A DNA stretch of 64,000 nt from Lachnospiraceae bacterium (GTDB lineage Bacteria > Bacillota > Clostridia > Lachnospirales > Lachnospiraceae), in assembly GCA_024685315.1 (NCBI GenBank), contig JAIKVW010000023.1:50977-114976 (forward strand), given 5' to 3'. This document shows, piece after piece, positions 42,410 to 52,001 of the stretch (position 1 is its first letter; every line of letters begins with the position of its first letter). The notes under the pieces were generated by a model. The model had not been told where the DNA came from, did no database searches, and worked only from the letters and a program-made list of their open reading frames with translations. The translations under genes and the position numbers were made by a program.

Positions 42410-43504
42410 TCAATGAAGGAGAGATTTTAGGTAAAGGTGCAGGATCTTCCGGTCGCTGCACCATTTTTCTGCCTCAAATTCGGCGTAGGAAAGGTGCGAG
42501 CGGTATTCCGGCGTAAATACCGGATATTCCAGCGAGTAGGGAGAGTTTTCCGGGAGCGGGAGGAACACACCTTCGCGCTTTGAATAGCAGGTTGCGGGGC
42601 TCGCCTTAACGCGGTGATCCCTGTCGACAAAGCGCGCTACGGACTTATGTACTGCACAGTCTTCATCCGGGAGATAGTAGTAGTTCGAGACTTTGCCTGG
42701 GAAAAAGTATTTCAGGGTTCCTTTAAAGCATGCAATGTGAAACCCGGAGGTCCGGCCCGTAAAGGATATCAACGCGTATCCGTTTTCCCAGGAAGCACTG
42801 CATGGAAATTCATAGGGCATGGAAAGCCTGACACAGAGAGTTCCGGAGTCAGGAAGAGAGAGTTCCTCCAGGCTGCCGTCAGGGCTTTCGGCGAAATCGT
42901 TAAAGACAAGACAGCGCGACATGAAAGCAAGCGAGCGGAGGTCTTCCTGGCTGTGCGCAAGGAGTCTTTCCCTGCAGTTTTCAGTGCGTTCCTTTTCCCA
43001 TTCGGAATATTTTTTTACAAGCTCTTCGCCGGAGATTCTGTCGCTGCGGCGGAATCCGAGCCTGTTCTCAATATCATATTTTCTCAGACTGGAGAGTCTT
43101 AGGCGTTCTTTCCAGGGAGCAAGCATCTTCTGAAGGCAGAGCACTTCGGTCCCGGAAGGCAGAAAATCCCCGTCCTCGTAAGTATTCCAGCGTTCCGAGA
43201 GGAAGCGGAGGACGAATGAGTAGGCGCCGAAGAGCACGAGCCTGCGGGAGCCGGAGATCGCTTCGCGAAGAGCGCCCAGCAGTGCTTCCTCATCCCTGCG
43301 CGCCTCTGCGAGCAGGGTGCGGCAGTTCATCTCAAGGGAAGACCCCTCGCAGCCTTCGGCGAGGACCGCCCAGCCTGCCATGAATACAAAGCATGAGGAG
43401 GGCCGGAGGCCGGTGGTCTCAATATTGACCAGGATGTCCCCGGGCCTTAGGGAAGGATATATGTCCTCAGGAAGGGACATGGAATTAACTCTGCTTTCTA
43501 TCAT
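42410..43504 (-). CDS. YprB-like protein with a degenerate DEDDh nuclease fold
   Basis: A 364-residue protein. Residues ~20-180 resemble the RNase H-like/YprB (3'-5' exonuclease) domain. The first motif reads VNIETTGL where active members have DIETTG. The second segment reads LFGAYSFVLRFL, lacking the usual Asp. The distal block HSQEDLRSLAFM keeps its Asp. So two catalytic acids seem lost. The C-terminal ~150 residues (rich in Tyr, Phe) are lineage-specific. The 5' end is uncertain: ATG 43504 or 43480. It is convergent with the exporter relic and divergent from ruvAB. An inactive nucleic-acid-binding role is possible. Confidence 0.68.
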   Translation of the reverse strand: MIESRVNSMSLPEDIYPSLRPGDILVNIETTGLRPSSCFVFMAGWAVLAEGCEGSSLEMNCRTLLAEARRDEEALLGALREAISGSRRLVLFGAYSFVLRFLSERWNTYEDGDFLPSGTEVLCLQKMLAPWKERLRLSSLRKYDIENRLGFRRSDRISGEELVKKYSEWEKERTENCRERLLAHSQEDLRSLAFMSRCLVFNDFAESPDGSLEELSLPDSGTLCVRLSMPYEFPCSASWENGYALISFTGRTSGFHIACFKGTLKYFFPGKVSNYYYLPDEDCAVHKSVARFVDRDHRVKASPATCYSKREGVFLPLPENSPYSLEYPVFTPEYRSHLSYAEFEAEKWCSDRKILHLYLKSLLH

Positions 43505-43551
43505 ATCAAGCGGTGCCTCTGTTCATAAAAACGCTAATTAAACGCCTTGTT

Positions 43552-43580
43552 TTGCCAGTTTCATGTCTTTATGGTATTAT
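43552..43580 (+). promoter_or_regulatory. Predicted promoter of ruvAB
   Basis: TTGCCA (43552-43557), 17-base spacer, TATTAT (43575-43580). No LexA-type site (GAAC-N4-GTTC) is visible next to it. Confidence 0.72.
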
Positions 43581-43641
43581 AACATAAGACATGCAGGCAG
43601 GTATTCTTTTTTGCCTGCTCCGCAGGCGGGAGGAACAGGAA

Positions 43642-44238
43642 ATGATAGCATTTATTTCCGGTGAAATGGAGTACCGGCTGAAGGAATCCGCGGTGATCTC
43701 CGCCGGCGGCATCGGCTATGAAGTAATGATGCCGCAGCGAGATCTTGACGCGCTCCCCGAACCCGGATTTGAAGTAAAAGTATATACGCATATGAATGTC
43801 CGGGAGGACGGTGTGAGCCTGTTCGGTTTTCTCACCCGCGACGGGCTGCAGATCTTCAGGCAGCTTATCTCGGTGAACGGGGTAGGACCGAAGGGGGCGC
43901 TCGCCATCCTTTCGGTGCTTGACGCGGACAGCCTTAAATTTGCGATCGTGTCCGGAGACGCCAAGGCGATCTGCAAGGCGCAGGGCATAGGCGCGAGGAG
44001 CGCCCAGAGGATAATCCTGGACTTAAAGGACAAGGTAGATATTGAAGACCTCACCGGCTCTTCGCCCGCAGCGGCCTCAGCAGCCGCAGGGCGCGGCACA
44101 GACTTTGAGGACGCGGTCGAGGCCCTTGTCTCGCTGGGCTACGGCAGATCCGAGGCAATGCGCGCGGTATCGAAGATCCCCTGCGCGGAAACTCTTGACG
44201 CCGAGGCGCTGCTTAAGGCTGCCCTGAAGAACCTGTAA
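43642..44238 (+). CDS. ruvA: Holliday junction branch migration protein RuvA
   Basis: RuvA tetramers hold the four-way junction and load RuvB. Domain I starts at MIAFISGEMEYRLKESAVISAGGIGYEV. The two HhH motifs lie at LISVNGVGPKGALAIL and AICKAQGIGARSAQRIILDLKDK, and the C-terminal RuvB-binding domain is EDAVEALVSLGYGRSEA. The start at 43642 gives 198 residues, the normal size, and follows a GGAGGAACAGGA site; an earlier in-frame ATG adds 17 non-homologous residues. ruvB follows in the same transcript. Confidence 0.96.
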   Translation: MIAFISGEMEYRLKESAVISAGGIGYEVMMPQRDLDALPEPGFEVKVYTHMNVREDGVSLFGFLTRDGLQIFRQLISVNGVGPKGALAILSVLDADSLKFAIVSGDAKAICKAQGIGARSAQRIILDLKDKVDIEDLTGSSPAAASAAAGRGTDFEDAVEALVSLGYGRSEAMRAVSKIPCAETLDAEALLKAALKNL

Positions 44239-44283
44239 AAGCTGCGATGCCGGACGGTCCGGCACTTGGAGAATATTGATCTT

Positions 44284-45276
44284 ATGGAAAAAAGACTCAT
44301 TACTACCTCGTTTTCCGAGGAAGACATAAAGATAGAAAACAAGCTCCGTCCGCAGCTTCTGGCAGATTACGTCGGACAGGAGAAGATCAAGGAGACGCTG
44401 AAGATCTATATTGACGCTGCGAAAGCCAGGAAGGAGCCGCTTGACCACGTGCTGTTCTACGGGCCTCCGGGGCTTGGCAAGACCACTCTCGCGGGCATCA
44501 TCGCTAACGAGATGGGCGGCCACATGAAGGTCACCAGCGGTCCGGCTATTGAAAAGCCGGGGGACCTCGCAGCCATACTGAATAACCTCGGTGAAGGGGA
44601 CGTGCTCTTCATCGATGAGATCCACAGGCTGAACAGACAGGTGGAAGAGGTGCTCTATCCCGCGATGGAGGACTTCGCGATAGATATCATTATCGGTAAG
44701 GGAGCGACCGCGAGGTCAATAAGGCTCGACCTCCCGCAGTTCACGCTTGTTGGCGCTACTACGCTCGCGGGCAGGCTTTCCGCGCCTCTTCGCGACAGGT
44801 TCGGGGTCGTGAGCAGGCTTGAATATTACACTGCGCCGGAGCTTTCCGAGATCATCAGCCGCTCCGCGAGGGTCCTTAATGTAAGCATCGACAAGCAGGG
44901 AACTGCAGAGCTCGCAAGACGCTCCAGAGGGACGCCCAGGATCGCGAACCGGCTGCTTAAGAGGGTCAGGGATTTTGCCCAGGTCCGCTATGACGGGGTC
45001 ATAACCGGGAAAGTGGCGAACGAAGCGCTGGACCTTCTGGACGTCGACAAGTACGGTCTTGACCAGGGCGACCGCAATATCCTCGGCACCATAGCCGAAA
45101 AATTCGGAGGCGGCCCTGTAGGGCTTGACACGCTTGCCGCGGCGCTCGGGGAAGATCCAGGGACGCTCGAGGATGTTTACGAGCCTTACCTCATCCAGTG
45201 CGGATTCCTGCAGAGGACTCCGAGGGGCAGGGTAGTCACCGAGAGAGGGCTCGCGCATCTCGAGACCGGGGCCTAG
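44284..45276 (+). CDS. ruvB: Holliday junction branch migration ATPase RuvB
   Basis: AAA+ motor that drives branch migration with RuvA. Signatures: [19 protein letters not shown], Walker [14 protein letters not shown] (residues ~60-72), Walker [16 protein letters not shown], sensor [18 protein letters not shown], and the C-terminal winged helix [16 protein letters not shown]. The ATG at 44284 gives 330 residues, typical. A TTG 18 bases earlier in the same frame is an alternative, and the ribosome site GGAG is rather distant (12 bases) from the ATG. The intergenic CCGGAC/GTCCGG hairpin (~44250-44261) may tune coupling with ruvA. Confidence 0.95.
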   Translation: MEKRLITTSFSEEDIKIENKLRPQLLADYVGQEKIKETLKIYIDAAKARKEPLDHVLFYGPPGLGKTTLAGIIANEMGGHMKVTSGPAIEKPGDLAAILNNLGEGDVLFIDEIHRLNRQVEEVLYPAMEDFAIDIIIGKGATARSIRLDLPQFTLVGATTLAGRLSAPLRDRFGVVSRLEYYTAPELSEIISRSARVLNVSIDKQGTAELARRSRGTPRIANRLLKRVRDFAQVRYDGVITGKVANEALDLLDVDKYGLDQGDRNILGTIAEKFGGGPVGLDTLAAALGEDPGTLEDVYEPYLIQCGFLQRTPRGRVVTERGLAHLETGA

Positions 45277-45332
45277 GCAGGGCCTTTTCCGGCCCTCCGG
45301 GAGATGAAACACTTCATAAAAAGCTTATATAT

Positions 45333-45360
45333 TTGACTTTACGGGAATATAGGGTATAAT
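45333..45360 (+). promoter_or_regulatory. Predicted promoter of zapA
   Basis: TTGACT (45333-45338), 16-base spacer, TATAAT (45355-45360), 39 bases before the zapA start. Confidence 0.82.
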
Positions 45361-45398
45361 TATTTTAAATTTGTGAGAGAAGGAGAGCAGGCAGCACT

Positions 45399-45809
45399 AT
45401 GTCTTCCAGGAATGACGTACAGGTACTCATTGGCGGTAAGGTATATACCTTAAGCGGGTATGAGAGCGAAGAATATCTCCAGACGATCGCATCCTACATT
45501 AATAATAAGATCACTGAGCTTAACAGCGTCCCCGGCTATAAGCGCATGGGAACGGACATGCAGAAGACGCTCCTTGAGCTCAACATGGCGGATGACTACC
45601 ATAAAGCAAAGAAGAGAATAGCGGAACTTGAGTCCGAGATAAGTGAAAAAGACCGCACGGAGTACGACATGAAGCACGAGCTGGTTTCCTCCCAGGTCAG
45701 GATCGAGAATTCTGACAAGGAGATCGAGAAGCTGAAGGACGAGATAGTAGAGCTCCAGAAGCAGATCGTGAGGCTGGAGGAGAGAAATGCCGGCCGGAAC
45801 GCACGTTAA
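45399..45809 (+). CDS. zapA: Cell division protein ZapA
   Basis: ZapA binds FtsZ and bundles its filaments at the Z-ring. The N-terminal globular part reads NDVQVLIGGKVYTLSGYESEEYLQTIASYINNKI, with the NMADDYHKAKKRI helix entering a long coiled coil (residues ~60-136, heptads of Leu/Ile with Glu/Lys). The 136 residues are longer than classic ZapA (~90-110) because of the extended coil, common in Clostridia. It has a near-consensus promoter and AAGGAGAG site. A hairpin with T4 separates it from the peptidase gene 51 bases downstream. Confidence 0.93.
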   Translation: MSSRNDVQVLIGGKVYTLSGYESEEYLQTIASYINNKITELNSVPGYKRMGTDMQKTLLELNMADDYHKAKKRIAELESEISEKDRTEYDMKHELVSSQVRIENSDKEIEKLKDEIVELQKQIVRLEERNAGRNAR

Positions 45810-45817
45810 ATATTTCC

Positions 45818-45848
45818 GAGGCTGCCGTTTATCACGGCAGCCTCTTTT
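45818..45848 (+). terminator. Terminator or attenuator between zapA and the U32 peptidase gene
   Basis: GAGGCTGCCGT (45818-45828) pairs perfectly with ACGGCAGCCTC (45834-45844), followed by only four T. It sits immediately before the peptidase ribosome site, so partial read-through is expected. Confidence 0.78.
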
Positions 45849-45860
45849 GGTTGAAGGAAA

Positions 45861-48011
45861 ATGATCGAAAGACCTGAACTATTATCCCCCGCGGGCAGCT
45901 TTGAGGCCATGAAGGCCGCGTTTGCCGCGGGAGCGGATGCGGTGTACATGGGAGGAAGGGCATTCGGGGCCCGCGCCTTCGCGGAGAACCCCGATGACAG
46001 GAACCTTATAGAGGCGATCGACTATGCCCATCTTCACGGCCGCAGGCTGTATCTCACAGTCAATACCCTGCTGAAGGAGAATGAACTTCGCAGGGAGCTG
46101 CGTAGTTTCATGGATCCGCTTTATGCTGCGGGGGTCGACGCGGTGCTGGTCCAGGACCTTGGCGTGCTCGAAGCCTTCAGGGAATGGTATCCGGACCTTG
46201 AGCTTCACGCAAGCACCCAGATGGCGGTTTCTGACGGGAACTTCGGGAGGCTGCTGAGGGATCTCGGAGTTAAGCGGCTGGTCCTTCCCAGGGAGCTTTC
46301 CCTCGCGGAGATAGCGGAGATAAAGGAAGAGACCGGGCTCGATATAGAGGCATTTGTCCACGGCGCGCTGTGTTATTCATATTCAGGCCGCTGCCTCATG
46401 AGCAGTTTTATCGGGGGCAGGAGCGGCAACCGCGGAAGGTGCGCCCAGCCCTGCAGGCTTCCTTATACATATAACGGGAGCAGGGGGACCTTCCTCTCAA
46501 TGCGCGATCTCGACGGGCTGAGCTATATCCCGCAGATGCTGAAGGCGGGAGTCGGTTCCTTCAAGATAGAGGGCCGCATGAAGAAACCGGAGTACGTAGC
46601 CCTGACCGCAAGTATTTACCGCAGATATCTGGACATGGCTCTCGAAGACCCTGGGTATTACAGAGTCGATAAGGCAGACAGGGAGAAGCTTGAATCGATA
46701 TTCCTGCGGCGTGGCTACACGGACGGGTATTTTTCGCGGCATAACGGCGCGGAAATGATCTCGCCCCGGGAAAAGACCATGGCAGATCCGGAGGGCTCGG
46801 AAAGCCTGCTTAGAGAGATAAATGAGGCCATTCTGGCTGATCTGGATATCAGGGAAAAGGTGCCGGCCTCCGCGGCAGTGAAGGTCAGTACAGGCGAGAA
46901 AGCAGTGCTGTCCCTGTCCGCGTGCGGTAAAGCTGTCAGCGTATCCGGCGGTACAGTCCGCCGGGCAGAGAAGGCTCCTCTAAGCGCTGCTGATGTATCA
47001 AAGCAGATAACGAAGTCCGGAGGCACACCTTTCAGGATAGAGAAAACCGGGCTTACCCTCTCGGAAGATGCCTTTATGAGCATCGGAGAGCTGAATTCCC
47101 TTCGCAGGGAAGCGCTCGCGGCGCTGCAGGAAAGCATCCTTTCTCAGTACAGGAGGGAGCTTCCGGAACATGCGGCGGAGGAGGCAGACATTCCTGCCGG
47201 AAAGGAGGAGGCATTTAAGCCTTTCCTCACCTGCTCGGTCATTTCCGAAGAACAGCTTGACGCGGCGCTTTCTTTCGAGGAAGTTAAGCGTATATATATA
47301 GAAGCTTTTGCTCCCCGGGAGCAGCTCCCTGGGATGGCGGAAAAGGTCAGGAGCGCCGGAAAGGAATTATACATTGCGCTTCCTGAGGTGCCCAGGATGG
47401 AACAGCTCGCGAGGCTCGAAAAGGAATCGAAGCTTATTAAGTCTGCAGCCCCGGACGGATTCCTTCACGGCGGTCCCGGGACCCTGGAATATGCGAAAAA
47501 TCATTTCCCGGAGGCCCGGAATATCGCGAATTACGGGATCTACTGCATGAACAGCCTGGCGGTAGGCGCGGTGCTGAAGCTTTTCGACGGTTATACGATC
47601 CCCGCGGAGCTCCGACGAGAGGAGATACTCCGGCTCACTGAGCGTGAAAAGGCCGAGATCATGGTCTACGGGCGGATGCCGCTCATGATCTCCGCGCAGT
47701 GCCCGCTTAAGACCTCTGGCAAATGCCGCAGGACGCCGGGGTTTACCTATCTGCTCGACCGCACAGGGAGAAATATGCCAGTGCGCAGCATTTGCAGTGA
47801 ATGCGTGAGCGTTATCTATAACGCGGAACCGCTTTACATACCGGAAGCCGCACAGGAAGCCGGCAGCGCAAGGATAGTTTTTACCGATGAGGACTTCGCG
47901 GCTGCCCGGAAAGCGCTGAATGATATTTCCGGCCTTATTAAGAGCGGAAAAGCACCCGGGAATCTTTCCGCAGGATTTACACGAGGACATTACAGGAGAG
48001 GCATTCAGTAA
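45861..48011 (+). CDS. U32 family peptidase / RlhA-like protein
   Basis: A 716-residue U32 protein with the C-terminal DUF3656-type extension. The N-terminal domain reads RPELLSPAGSFEAMKAAFAAGADAVYMGGRAFGARAF. The family signature is EAFVHGALCYSYSGRCLMSSFIGGRSGNRGRCAQPCR at residues ~167-203, and FKIEGRMKKPEYVA follows. C-terminal cysteines (CPLKTSGKC, ICSECVSVIYN) recall the iron-sulfur site of the RNA-modifying relatives (RlhA, TrhP). Many U32 members act in RNA hydroxylation rather than proteolysis, so the peptidase name is historical. Its stop overlaps the ATG of the FtsW/RodA gene by one base. Confidence 0.9.
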   Translation: MIERPELLSPAGSFEAMKAAFAAGADAVYMGGRAFGARAFAENPDDRNLIEAIDYAHLHGRRLYLTVNTLLKENELRRELRSFMDPLYAAGVDAVLVQDLGVLEAFREWYPDLELHASTQMAVSDGNFGRLLRDLGVKRLVLPRELSLAEIAEIKEETGLDIEAFVHGALCYSYSGRCLMSSFIGGRSGNRGRCAQPCRLPYTYNGSRGTFLSMRDLDGLSYIPQMLKAGVGSFKIEGRMKKPEYVALTASIYRRYLDMALEDPGYYRVDKADREKLESIFLRRGYTDGYFSRHNGAEMISPREKTMADPEGSESLLREINEAILADLDIREKVPASAAVKVSTGEKAVLSLSACGKAVSVSGGTVRRAEKAPLSAADVSKQITKSGGTPFRIEKTGLTLSEDAFMSIGELNSLRREALAALQESILSQYRRELPEHAAEEADIPAGKEEAFKPFLTCSVISEEQLDAALSFEEVKRIYIEAFAPREQLPGMAEKVRSAGKELYIALPEVPRMEQLARLEKESKLIKSAAPDGFLHGGPGTLEYAKNHFPEARNIANYGIYCMNSLAVGAVLKLFDGYTIPAELRREEILRLTEREKAEIMVYGRMPLMISAQCPLKTSGKCRRTPGFTYLLDRTGRNMPVRSICSECVSVIYNAEPLYIPEAAQEAGSARIVFTDEDFAAARKALNDISGLIKSGKAPGNLSAGFTRGHYRRGIQ

Positions 48012-49330
48012 TGATAAATCTGATTACCCAGGCAAGCAAATATGCCGTCATCATCCTGATGGCCGTCTATACCGTGAGGAGTTTTACGGTATTTTTCGCC
48101 AAAACAGGAAGGACGACGACGGGGAGTTTTGTTTTCCAGACTCTTCTCATGCTGGCCATACATTTTCTGATGAACCTGGTCGTGATCATTAATGTGAGGA
48201 CCGTGGAGTCGGCGGTGTTTTACGCGGCACAGCTGGCATTCTTCATCGTATTCCTTGTGATCTACAGCAATATATACAAGAACGCCTCGCGGCTCCTGAT
48301 CGAGAACATGTTCTTCCTGATGATGGTGGGCTTCGTCTACATCTCCAGGCTGGACATGGAGCTTGCGATCAAGCAGTTCGGGATAGCGGTCGGGGCTGTG
48401 ATCCTGAGCCTTTTTGTGCCTGCGATCATTGAGAAGGCTTCCTTCCTTAAGAGGATAGGGCCGGTCTACGGCATCCTCGGGATACTTCTGGTCGGCTCGG
48501 TATTTGTATTCGGGAGCACGGTCTACGGCGCGACCAACTGGATTTCCATAGGAGGCATCGGCTTCCAGCCATCAGAGATCGCGAAGATCGTTTTCGTGTT
48601 CTTTATAGCGGCCATGCTCTATAAGGAGCCCGACCTCAAGCGTATTATAATTACGACCGCGGCAGCTGCGGTATTCGTGCTGATCCTTGTGGTCGAGACG
48701 GATCTCGGCGCGGCGGTGATATTCTTTATAACTTATCTTGCCATGCTATATATCGCGACAGGGTCATTCAAATGGTCCGGCGCGGGGCTTGGTCTCGGCG
48801 CGGTGGCTGCGGTCGCGGCATGGAGGATATTCAGCCATGTCCAGCGAAGAGTCACTGCCTGGCTGGATCCCTGGTCGAATTATGAGGACGCGGGCTACCA
48901 GATCGCACAGTCGCTGTTCGCGATCGGGACCGGCGGATGGTTCGGGCTCGGGCTTTTCCAGGGCATGCCGAAGATCATCCCGGTAGTGCAGAGCGATTTC
49001 ATTTTTTCGGCGATATGGGAGGAATGCGGCGGCATCTTCGCGGTATGCCTGGTGCTCATCTATATCAGCTGCTTCCTTATGTTTTTCAACATTTCGCTGC
49101 AGATAACAAATGTGTTTTACAAGCTTCTTGCGGCAGGACTCAGCATAGCTCTCTCGGTGCAGACCTTCCTCTGCATCGGAGGCGTGACGAAGTTCATACC
49201 GCATACGGGGGTAACGCTCCCGCTGGTCAGCTACGGCGGAAGCTCGATACTCTCGACTATACTTACTTTTGCAGTAATACAGGGAATCTATCTTCTGATG
49301 AGGAAGGAGGAGAGCCGTATTGCCAGATAA
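48011..49330 (+). CDS. FtsW/RodA/SpoVE-family peptidoglycan polymerase
   Basis: A SEDS glycosyltransferase of 439 residues with about ten to twelve membrane helices. The second half holds the SEDS signature: GGIGFQPSEIAKIVFV (~residue 178), VETDLGAAVIFFITYLAML (~235), GGWFGLGLFQGMPKIIPVVQSDFIFSAIWEECG (~310-345) and HTGVTLPLVSYGGSSIL near the end. The first ~130 residues add extra helices beyond the ten-helix core, as in some clostridial members. It is encoded directly before its partner transpeptidase (11-base overlap), so the pair should work as one cell-wall synthase. Division or elongation role cannot be decided. Confidence 0.93.
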   Translation: MINLITQASKYAVIILMAVYTVRSFTVFFAKTGRTTTGSFVFQTLLMLAIHFLMNLVVIINVRTVESAVFYAAQLAFFIVFLVIYSNIYKNASRLLIENMFFLMMVGFVYISRLDMELAIKQFGIAVGAVILSLFVPAIIEKASFLKRIGPVYGILGILLVGSVFVFGSTVYGATNWISIGGIGFQPSEIAKIVFVFFIAAMLYKEPDLKRIIITTAAAAVFVLILVVETDLGAAVIFFITYLAMLYIATGSFKWSGAGLGLGAVAAVAAWRIFSHVQRRVTAWLDPWSNYEDAGYQIAQSLFAIGTGGWFGLGLFQGMPKIIPVVQSDFIFSAIWEECGGIFAVCLVLIYISCFLMFFNISLQITNVFYKLLAAGLSIALSVQTFLCIGGVTKFIPHTGVTLPLVSYGGSSILSTILTFAVIQGIYLLMRKEESRIAR

Positions 49331-51086
49331 AGATAACCGCAAAAATACCGGGAAAAAAGACTCCAGGGTGATCCGAAAGATCCAGCTCGAGAAGGAAAGG
49401 GATGTATTTGATCCGGATCCGCTTGAAGAGGTCAAGTTCGACATAAGCGAGGAGGACGTAGAGCGTTACCGCAGGCTCGAGCAGGAGAAGGCGAAGAGAA
49501 AGGACCGCGAGGCCGAGAAGCGCCGCGCCGCGGGGAAGACTAAGACCGCGCGCACCGGTTCCAGGCCCGGAAGGGTCATAAAGAAAGAGAACCTTGAAGA
49601 GGTGGACGAAGCCTGGCTCAGCATGGCGGCAGCCGGCTCCGATACTGTCTTCGGCGGAATGCTGAAGCAGAGAGACACCAACAAGGAGATACTGAGGCTG
49701 AACCTGGCCGTCCTGATCATTTTCTTCGGGATGATAGCTTATTTCATCTATTTCAGCACCGCCAGGGCGAAATCTGTGGTAAATAACCCGCACAACGGGC
49801 TTCTCTCCGTGCTTGAGGACAAGGTGGTCCGCGGGGATATTATGGCTTCGGACGGGACCGTTCTCGCGACCACTTTGGTGAATTCCGACGGGACGATGGA
49901 AAGAGAGTACCCTTACGGCAGGTTATTTGCGCACGCGGTAGGGACTTCGGAGATCAACCTCTCGGGAGCGGAGCTCTATGCAGGCTATGACCTGGTTAGT
50001 TCCGACACTGGGATCCTTGAAGGGATACTGTACGATATTACCGGGCAGAGGCCGCCGGGACACAGCGTTTACACTACGCTTGACCTGGAGCTGCAGAAAG
50101 CTGCCTACGATGCTCTCGGTGACAGGAACGGGGTCGTGGTAGCCATAGAACCATCGACCGGAAAGATCCTTGCGATGGTCTCAAAGCCGGATTATGACCC
50201 GAACACACTTACATCGACCTACTATGACCTCGTGGATGACGAAGACAATAATGTGCTTTACAACCGCGCTACTCTTGGTCTCTACGCCCCGGGGTCCGTC
50301 TTCAAGATAGTCACGACGACTGCTTTTCTCCGCAGCGGGGCGCACACGGATGACTTCACCTACACCTGCGAGGGCAGCATTTACCTTTACAATGAGGACG
50401 ATTCGGTATCGCCGCTGAACTGCTACCATGGCGAGGTCCACGGGCTTATAGATTTTGAGGAAGCCTTCGCGGAATCATGCAATTCCGCCTTCGCCGACAT
50501 CGGGATACGGCTCGGGGCGAAACAGCTGCGCGCGGCCGCAGAATCGCTCTATTTTAACAAAGACCTGCCGGGAAGCATTAATACCAGCACGAGCTCATTT
50601 ACCCTTACGACCTATGACAGCCAGTGGAAGACCGGGGCTACCTCGATCGGACAGGGCGATACACTGATGACGCCCCTCCATGCCGCGCTGCTAGCCAGCG
50701 CGATCGCGAATGACGGGGTCCTCTGCGAACCCTACCTGATAGAGAAGGTCGTGAGTTCATCAGGGGAAGTGCTTGAGACGACCCAGGTGAAGGAACCCGG
50801 CACGCTGTTCTCTAATTCAGAGCTCAGCACCCTGCTCGAGTACATGAAGGCCGTAGTTGATTACGGGACCGCGGCCGGGCTGAACAGCCTTTCGTATGAT
50901 GTTGCGGGCAAGACCGGCACTGCAGAGGTGAGCGGCCAGAGCGGGGACAACGCCTGGTTCGTAGGTTTTGCGCCTGCAGACGACCCTAAGATCGCGATCT
51001 GTGTCCTGGTGGAGGATTCCGGAGCTTCAAGCCAGTATGCCGTACCGGTCGCCAGGCAGATATTTGAGGAGTATCTCGGAGATTAA
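49320..51086 (+). CDS. Penicillin-binding protein (class B transpeptidase)
   Basis: A 588-residue monofunctional D,D-transpeptidase. A very long charged cytoplasmic N-terminus (~residues 1-125, Lys/Glu/Arg-rich) precedes a single membrane helix (~126-148, LNLAVLIIFFGMIAYFIYF). The catalytic domain has SxxK in PGSVFKI, SxN in ESCNSAFADIG and KTG in VAGKTGTAEVS. The start is TTG at 49320, nine bases after AAGGAGG, overlapping the SEDS gene. A cytoplasmic region this long is unusual for PbpA/FtsI and may hold a regulatory or protein-contact site. metF follows after 29 bases. Confidence 0.92.
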   Translation: MPDKDNRKNTGKKDSRVIRKIQLEKERDVFDPDPLEEVKFDISEEDVERYRRLEQEKAKRKDREAEKRRAAGKTKTARTGSRPGRVIKKENLEEVDEAWLSMAAAGSDTVFGGMLKQRDTNKEILRLNLAVLIIFFGMIAYFIYFSTARAKSVVNNPHNGLLSVLEDKVVRGDIMASDGTVLATTLVNSDGTMEREYPYGRLFAHAVGTSEINLSGAELYAGYDLVSSDTGILEGILYDITGQRPPGHSVYTTLDLELQKAAYDALGDRNGVVVAIEPSTGKILAMVSKPDYDPNTLTSTYYDLVDDEDNNVLYNRATLGLYAPGSVFKIVTTTAFLRSGAHTDDFTYTCEGSIYLYNEDDSVSPLNCYHGEVHGLIDFEEAFAESCNSAFADIGIRLGAKQLRAAAESLYFNKDLPGSINTSTSSFTLTTYDSQWKTGATSIGQGDTLMTPLHAALLASAIANDGVLCEPYLIEKVVSSSGEVLETTQVKEPGTLFSNSELSTLLEYMKAVVDYGTAAGLNSLSYDVAGKTGTAEVSGQSGDNAWFVGFAPADDPKIAICVLVEDSGASSQYAVPVARQIFEEYLGD

Positions 51087-51115
51087 TTATCCGGGATGAG
51101 AACAGGGGAATTGGA

Positions 51116-51991
51116 ATGAAAATTACGGAACTACTTTCAAGCGACAAGCCTACACTCTCATTTGAGGTCTTTCCTCCAAAGACTGCGCAGGGGTATGAAT
51201 CTGTGCGCAGCGCAGCGCTCGAGATAGCCAAACTGAGGCCTTCATTTATGAGCGTCACTTTCGGGGCAGGCGGAGGGAGCCGCAGCAGGTTCACGCTTGA
51301 CATATCCACGGAAATACAGAACGAGACGAATGTCCCGGCCCTCACGCATTTTACCTGCGTCGCCTCCACAAAGGAAGGGGTCGATGAGGCCCTCGCCGCA
51401 ATGAAGGAGCGGGGGCTTGAGAACGTACTTGCGCTAAGGGGAGATCTCCCGAAGGATATGGATTCCATACCGGAAGGCGTGCCTTTCCGCCACGCGAACG
51501 AGCTCACGGCTTATATAAGCGAGCGTACCGATTTCTGCATAGGCGGGGCCTGCTATCCGGAGTGCCATCCCGAGGCCGCCAACAAAAAAGAAGACATCGC
51601 GAACATCCGCAAGAAGGTGGAGGCCGGGTGCGGCTTCCTTACCACCCAGATGTTCTTTGACAACAGCATCATGTACAATTATCTCTACAGGCTCAGGGAC
51701 GCGGGGATCGAAGTGCCGGTCTGCGCCGGCATCATGCCGATCACCAATATTAAGCAGGTGGAGACGAGCAGACAGCTTTCCGGCTGCATCATGCCCGCGA
51801 AGTTTACAGCGCTGGTTGACAGGTTCGGCGATGACCCGAAGGCGATGACGCAGGCCGGGATAGCCTATGCCACGGAGCAGATCATTGATCTTATCGCGAA
51901 CGGGGTCAACCATATCCACGTATATTCCATGAACAAGCCTTCCGTTGCGAAGGCGATACGCGATAATTTGTCAGACATCATCGTGCTTTGA
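51116..51991 (+). CDS. metF: Methylenetetrahydrofolate reductase
   Basis: Flavoenzyme that makes 5-methyltetrahydrofolate for MetH. The 291-residue barrel has LSFEVFPPKTAQG near the N-terminus, SVTFGAGGGS, THFTCVAST, LALRGDLPKD and GGACYPECHPEA, with QMFFDN at the C-terminal side. Length fits the bacterial NAD(P)H-dependent form. GGGGAA precedes the ATG. The next gene begins 10 bases after the metF stop, and metH overlaps that gene, so all three are one methionine-methyl unit. It is downstream of the PBP on the same strand. Confidence 0.95.
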   Translation: MKITELLSSDKPTLSFEVFPPKTAQGYESVRSAALEIAKLRPSFMSVTFGAGGGSRSRFTLDISTEIQNETNVPALTHFTCVASTKEGVDEALAAMKERGLENVLALRGDLPKDMDSIPEGVPFRHANELTAYISERTDFCIGGACYPECHPEAANKKEDIANIRKKVEAGCGFLTTQMFFDNSIMYNYLYRLRDAGIEVPVCAGIMPITNIKQVETSRQLSGCIMPAKFTALVDRFGDDPKAMTQAGIAYATEQIIDLIANGVNHIHVYSMNKPSVAKAIRDNLSDIIVL

Positions 51992-52001
51992 GGTAAGCGG
52001 C

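Noticed and set aside
51087..51115. A cobalamin or SAM riboswitch before metF
   Set aside because: The gap between the PBP stop and metF is only 29 bases, too short for either.
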